Source: Collinsella aerofaciens (GTDB taxonomy: Bacteria; Actinomycetota; Coriobacteriia; Coriobacteriales; Coriobacteriaceae). From it: a stretch of DNA of 52,171 nt. The stretch lies in NCBI RefSeq assembly GCF_015554145.1, contig NZ_JADNHZ010000022.1:1-52171 (forward strand), in the 5' to 3' direction. The notes beneath the pieces are model-generated. The model was given only the letters and a program-made list of their open reading frames with translations. It had not been told where the DNA came from and did no database searches. Shown piece after piece: positions 49,127 through 52,171 of this stretch (position 1 is its first letter; every line of letters begins with the position of its first letter). The position numbers were made by a program, and so were the translations under genes.

Positions 49127-49719
49127 TACTCATCGCCTCCCTTCGGGGCATCGGCGGCAGCAGTCTCGGCAGCGTCCTCGGCCTCGAGCTCGCGAGCGAG
49201 CTGGTCGACGACAGCCTTGCGCTTGCGGGGACGGCGGGCGTAGAGGTCAGCCGTCGTGGGCTCTGCCGGCTCGGGCTCGGGCTCCGGCTCTGCAGCAGGC
49301 TCGGACTCGACGGCAGCATCAGCAGCAGCGGCAGGCTCTGCACCCTCGGCCTCCGTCTCCTCAGCATCCTCGCCCTCTGCGGCACCCTCACTCGCGGCCT
49401 TCTCGGCGGCAAGGCGGGCACGGCGCTCGGCAAAGGTCTCCTTCTTTGCGGGCGCAGCGGCGTCGGCGGCATCATCGTCCGCATCGGAATCGTCATCGAC
49501 AGCGGCAGCCTTCTTGGGCTTAACCGGCGCCGAAGCGGCCTCGCTTACCGGATCGATAATCTCGGTCTGGACAACCGCCGTCATCTTTTCCTGCGTCTCG
49601 CGGAACTGACGGATGGCACGGCCGATCGTGCGGCCCATCTGCGGGAGCTTATCCGGGCCAAACAGCAAAAAGCCGAAGACCACGATGATTGCCAGCTCAC
49701 CTTCTCCAATACCAAACAC
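49126..49719 (-). CDS. TatA/TatB family protein with long acidic tail
   Basis: 197 residues from a GTG at 49719, chosen because GGAGG lies five bases upstream and the chain then begins FGIGEGELAIIVVFGFLLFG. A single N-terminal membrane helix, the FGPDKLPQMGRTIGRA hinge-amphipathic helix and then ~130 residues rich in Ala, Glu and Pro follow. Only one tatA/B-like gene accompanies tatC, so it may serve both roles as in minimal Tat systems. The tail is unusually long. Confidence 0.87.
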   Translation of the reverse strand: MFGIGEGELAIIVVFGFLLFGPDKLPQMGRTIGRAIRQFRETQEKMTAVVQTEIIDPVSEAASAPVKPKKAAAVDDDSDADDDAADAAAPAKKETFAERRARLAAEKAASEGAAEGEDAEETEAEGAEPAAAADAAVESEPAAEPEPEPEPAEPTTADLYARRPRKRKAVVDQLARELEAEDAAETAAADAPKGGDE

Positions 49720-49800
49720 ACATACCTCCAAGGCTCGATGTGATTCGAGCCCGCACCGCGCCATTCGGCCGGAACTCGTCTATTCATTCGGTCAAGTATA

Positions 49801-49867
49801 GCGCCCGGACGCCAAAACGTCCGAGCGCATCACAAACATATGCCAAACGGCACGCCCCTTTTGGGGC
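49801..49867 (-). terminator. two hairpins after the STAS gene
   Basis: GCGCCCGGACG/CGTCCGaGCGC (49801-49827) and GCCCC-TTTT-GGGGC (49854-49867) lie just downstream of the STAS gene's stop on the minus strand. T-runs are short, so they are only probable terminators. Confidence 0.5.
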
Positions 49868-49872
49868 AGGGA

Positions 49873-50187
49873 TTATGCCGCCGTGATCGAAATCTCCTGG
49901 TCGACGCCCAGCAGCTGGACCACGCGCATCACCGGGGGCTGCACGTTGACGCAGCTAAAACGCTTGCCGTGATCGGCTGCGTGGTGCGCGGCGCCCACGA
50001 GCACGCCAATGCCCGTCGAGTCGATATAGCTCACCTGGGCAAAATCGAGCTCAACGGCCTCGGTGGGCTGCTCGAGCGCCAGGTCGATGGCGTTACGCAG
50101 GCTGTCCGCGTTAGAGATGTCGATTTCGCCGGTCACCTTGATGGTGTAGAGCTCCGGCGTGGGATTGGTGGAAATACCCAAATCCAT
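49873..50187 (-). CDS. STAS-domain protein, anti-sigma factor antagonist type
   Basis: 104 residues equal to one SpoIIAA-like STAS domain: YTIKVTGEIDISNADSLRNA, FAQVSYIDSTGIGVLVGAAH (the Ser of DSTG is the usual phosphorylation site) and a C-terminal VVQLLGVDQEISI. Unphosphorylated forms bind anti-sigma kinases and free a sigma factor. No kinase or sigma gene is adjacent, so the partner is unknown. It follows the aminotransferase gene by 51 bases. Confidence 0.85.
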   Translation of the reverse strand: MDLGISTNPTPELYTIKVTGEIDISNADSLRNAIDLALEQPTEAVELDFAQVSYIDSTGIGVLVGAAHHAADHGKRFSCVNVQPPVMRVVQLLGVDQEISITAA

Positions 50188-50238
50188 GTATACGCTCCTT
50201 TACGTATCGAAAGTGCGGATAGTACGGGAAGCTGCGCG

Positions 50239-51543
50239 TTAGGCGCGCTCGGCACGCGCGATCTCGGCAGCGACAAGCTTAACGGCCAGCACCAGTACGT
50301 CGAGCGCGGCCTCCAGATCCTCGACCGTGGGATAGCTCGGCGCGATGCGGATGTTGGTGTCGCGCGGGTCCTTGCCATAGGGCCAGGTTGCACCGGCCGG
50401 CGTGAGCTTAACACCCAGCTCGGCGCAGAGCGCCGCAACCTTCTGGGCCGATCCCTCGGGGCCATCGAAACTCACAAAGTAGCCGCCGCGAGGATGCGTC
50501 CAGGTAGCGCAGCCCGTCTCGCCCAGACCCTCGGTGAGTTTGCGCTCAACGGCCTCAAAGCGCGGGCGCAGGAACTCGGCGTGCTTTTTCATGTGCTCCT
50601 TGACCGCCTCGATGGTTGGAAGGAAGCGAACGTGGCGCAGCTGGTTGAGCTTGTCGGCGCTGATCAGACCGGCCTTGAGGCGCTTGGAGAACTCCGCGAT
50701 GACCGCGGGGCTCGCGCCGATAAAACCGATGCCGGCGCCCGGGAAGGTGATCTTGGACGTCGAGGCAAAGGCCACCACGCGATCCTCGGTGCCCGCCGCG
50801 CGAGCGAGGTCAAAGATGTTGGCGAGCTCGTCGGTCTCGTCGTACAGGTCGTGCACGCAGTAGGCGTTGTCCCAGAAGATGCGGAAATCGGGCGCGGCCG
50901 TGGGCATCTCGACCAGGCGGCGCACGGTGTCCTCGCTAAAGGTGATGCCCGTGGGGTTGGAATACTTGGGCACGCACCAGATACCCTTGATGGAATTGTC
51001 GGCGGCGACCAGGCGCTCGACCTCGTCCATGTCGGGACCGGCCTCGGTCATCGCGACGGGAACGTTCTCGATGCCCAGATCGGCGGTAATGCCAAAGTGA
51101 CGATCGTAGCCGGGAACCGGGCACAGGAACTTGACCTTCTTGCCATCGTGCGCGGCCTCGTAGGCATCCCACGGCTCGCTGCCGCACGAGCCGCAGCGCC
51201 AGAACATGCCGGCAATATCGTGCTCGATCAGCAGGCTCGACGAACCCAGCACGAGCGTCTGCTCGGCGGGGCAGCCTAGGAACTCCCCCGCCAGCTTGCG
51301 TGCCGAGGGAATGCCCTCAAAGCAGCCGTAGTTGGAGCAGTCGACGTTGCCGTCGTGCAGATCGGCGTCGGCATTGAGAATATCGAGCATGGGGCGCGAG
51401 ATGTCCACCTGGGAAGGCGACGGCTTGCCGCGGGCCATATCGAGCGCCAGGCCCTTGGCCTTGACCTCGGCGACCTCGGCCTTGAGCGCCTCGATGGCGG
51501 CATCGAGTTCGGTGGTTTCCATCTTCTGGTAGATCGTCTGCAT
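50239..51543 (-). CDS. class I aminotransferase (aspartate aminotransferase subgroup Ic-like)
   Basis: 434 residues, PLP fold type I. NYGCFEGIPSARKLAGEFLG, VLGSSSLLIEHDI (cofactor phosphate loop), KYSNPTGITFSEDTVRR, FWDNAYCVHDLYD and the PLP-binding Lys in ASTSKITFPGAGIGF, followed by THPRGGYFVSFDG and NIRIAPSYPT. The spacing and length match the group of aspartate aminotransferases common in actinobacteria. It transfers amino groups between aspartate and 2-oxoglutarate, though other substrates are possible. Divergent from the gene at 51694. Confidence 0.85.
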   Translation of the reverse strand: MQTIYQKMETTELDAAIEALKAEVAEVKAKGLALDMARGKPSPSQVDISRPMLDILNADADLHDGNVDCSNYGCFEGIPSARKLAGEFLGCPAEQTLVLGSSSLLIEHDIAGMFWRCGSCGSEPWDAYEAAHDGKKVKFLCPVPGYDRHFGITADLGIENVPVAMTEAGPDMDEVERLVAADNSIKGIWCVPKYSNPTGITFSEDTVRRLVEMPTAAPDFRIFWDNAYCVHDLYDETDELANIFDLARAAGTEDRVVAFASTSKITFPGAGIGFIGASPAVIAEFSKRLKAGLISADKLNQLRHVRFLPTIEAVKEHMKKHAEFLRPRFEAVERKLTEGLGETGCATWTHPRGGYFVSFDGPEGSAQKVAALCAELGVKLTPAGATWPYGKDPRDTNIRIAPSYPTVEDLEAALDVLVLAVKLVAAEIARAERA

Positions 51544-51693
51544 GGGTGCGACCTTTCGCGAAGCGGGACGTTGCAGTTCGTCTAAGTATAGACCGCCACC
51601 GCCCCAACGTTATGAAGCCGTGATAGATTAAGTTCATCGCAATGAATTACGACATCGCCGCGCATGCCGGCGCGGGGCGGCCAAGGAGGCACT

Positions 51694-51948
51694 ATGGAGT
51701 ACGGATCGTTTCAGGCCGAGGAATTCGGCGACCTGCAGCGCTTGGTCGACGGGCTGTTTTACGACCGCCACGCCATCGACCGCCTGGACCTGATCGTACA
51801 GGCCGAAATCTTGGACCTGGCGCCCGATCTCATGGAAATCGTCAACCTGCTACCGCCCGGCTATTACGACCGCCAGTCACTTTGCGACCAGCTCAACTCC
51901 GCCTTGGCCGCCCACGGCTGGGGCGCCGTCTACGGAACGGTGGAATAA
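51694..51948 (+). CDS. small hypothetical protein
   Basis: 84 residues, start fixed by AGGAGG five bases before the ATG. It is acidic and helical (FGDLQRLVDGLFYDRHAIDR, LDLIVQAEILDLAPDLMEIV), then LLPPGYYDRQSLCDQLNSAL and a C-terminal WGAVYGTVE strand. It resembles small conserved Coriobacteriia proteins of unknown function. No signal or membrane segment. Confidence 0.65.
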   Translation: MEYGSFQAEEFGDLQRLVDGLFYDRHAIDRLDLIVQAEILDLAPDLMEIVNLLPPGYYDRQSLCDQLNSALAAHGWGAVYGTVE

Positions 51949-52008
51949 GCCTCGAGGCCGGCAATTTGGCCCGCTTCCCGACCTTGGCGAGGCTTGTTTT
52001 AGGGCTTG

Positions 52009-52067
52009 TGGCCAAAAAAGGGCAAATATGAGTACTGTTACCTTTTTAGTAGCAGCGATTTTTGGTC
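52009..52067 (+). repeat. repeat family B, copy 3
   Basis: TGGCCAAAAAAGGGCAAATA, then TGAGTACTGTTAC, AGTAGCAG and TTTTTGG, 60 bases after the stop of the small hypothetical gene. It matches the copies at 36117 and 36282, 15.7 kb away. Confidence 0.85.
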
Positions 52068-52119
52068 GAAATCGGCAAAACTCGACTTGAAACTGGTAGC
52101 GCACAGAGATGTGGTGTAA

Positions 52120-52160
52120 GAGGCGGGGCATGCCCCGCCTCCGCCCTTTCTTGAAAGGGA
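52120..52160. other. perfect 22-bp palindrome and small hairpin near window end
   Basis: GAGGCGGGGCA/TGCCCCGCCTC (52120-52141) is a perfect palindrome, followed by CCCTTTC-TT-GAAAGGG (52145-52160). It is a probable terminator or structured leader for a gene beyond the window; no T-run is visible. Confidence 0.4.
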
Positions 52161-52171
52161 GGGGACACCGC

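Noticed and set aside
1-52171. CRISPR array
   Set aside because: No series of regularly spaced short repeats was seen; the dispersed repeats are single hairpins.

Overview
The window looks like a chromosomal segment of a gut actinobacterium of the class Coriobacteriia, most likely Collinsella or a close relative. This is inferred from the GC-rich coding style, the mucin-type amino-sugar PTS cluster, and the tatA-tatC-hypA-hypB-topA and tmk-holB-ricT-comF neighbourhoods. No 16S gene is present, so the genus is not proven.

Layout. (1) 1-875: tail of an unidentified + strand gene, an orphan mannose-family EIIB paralogue whose phospho-accepting His is Tyr, and a complete tRNA-Thr(CGT). (2) 906-16070: an integrative mobilizable element inserted in the 3' half of that tRNA gene, bounded by 49-bp perfect direct repeats. 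It carries a tyrosine integrase (TTG start, 25-bp hairpin in its leader), an excisionase-like HTH protein, a DnaB-like helicase, a MobC-like protein, a VirD4-type coupling protein, a relaxase and a non-coding stretch that may hold oriT. It encodes no mating-pair-formation apparatus. Its cargo is an EcsC-family protein, a small ribbon-helix-helix protein and, between remnants of IS21 and ISL3 elements, a lower-GC gene cluster. That cluster reads as a RiPP (ribosomally made, modified peptide) pathway: a PqqD/RRE-GNAT-like fusion with a five-Cys tail, a radical SAM enzyme with a Cys-poor C-terminus, a 67-residue Cys-free candidate precursor, a small membrane protein and an ABC exporter. This is the most novel system in the window. 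(3) 16071-17316: the original tRNA terminator displaced by the integration, and two small unknown genes.

(4) 17348-27411: an N-acetylgalactosamine/galactosamine catabolic locus: a mannose-type PTS (IIA, a YajC-like protein, IIB, IIC, IID), a GntR/UTRA regulator, AgaS isomerase-deaminase, a NagA/AgaA-type deacetylase, tagatose-6-phosphate kinase, an aldose-epimerase-like protein, a YhcH-family protein and a flavodoxin. Imported sugar phosphate would be deacetylated, deaminated and isomerised to tagatose-6-P, then phosphorylated to the bisphosphate; the aldolase is not in the window. TGGT-N4-ACCA palindromes before agaS and before the PTS operon are probable GntR operators. A 44-codon scrap of a second deacetylase gene lies between yhcH and the kinase gene.

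(5) 28041-36015: housekeeping and unknown genes on the minus strand: a membrane-anchored SurA-like protein, an NAD-type isocitrate dehydrogenase, a HEAT-like protein, a membrane protein, a beta-hydroxyacid dehydrogenase with a His/Cys-rich tail, DegV, long-form HPF and a solute-binding lipoprotein. (6) 36368-43205: a Vsr/DUF559-like protein, comF, ricT, holB, tmk and a class-A-fold serine hydrolase. (7) 43389-51948: a zinc-ribbon membrane protein, topoisomerase I, hypB, hypA, tatC, tatA/B, a STAS-domain protein, a class I aminotransferase and a small unknown gene.

At least two dispersed intergenic repeat families recur: a ~55-bp nested hairpin with a TGAGTACTGT core (three copies) and a ~70-bp element with long inverted arms around GCGGTGAAAT (two copies). 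Neither is explained by a feature I recognise.
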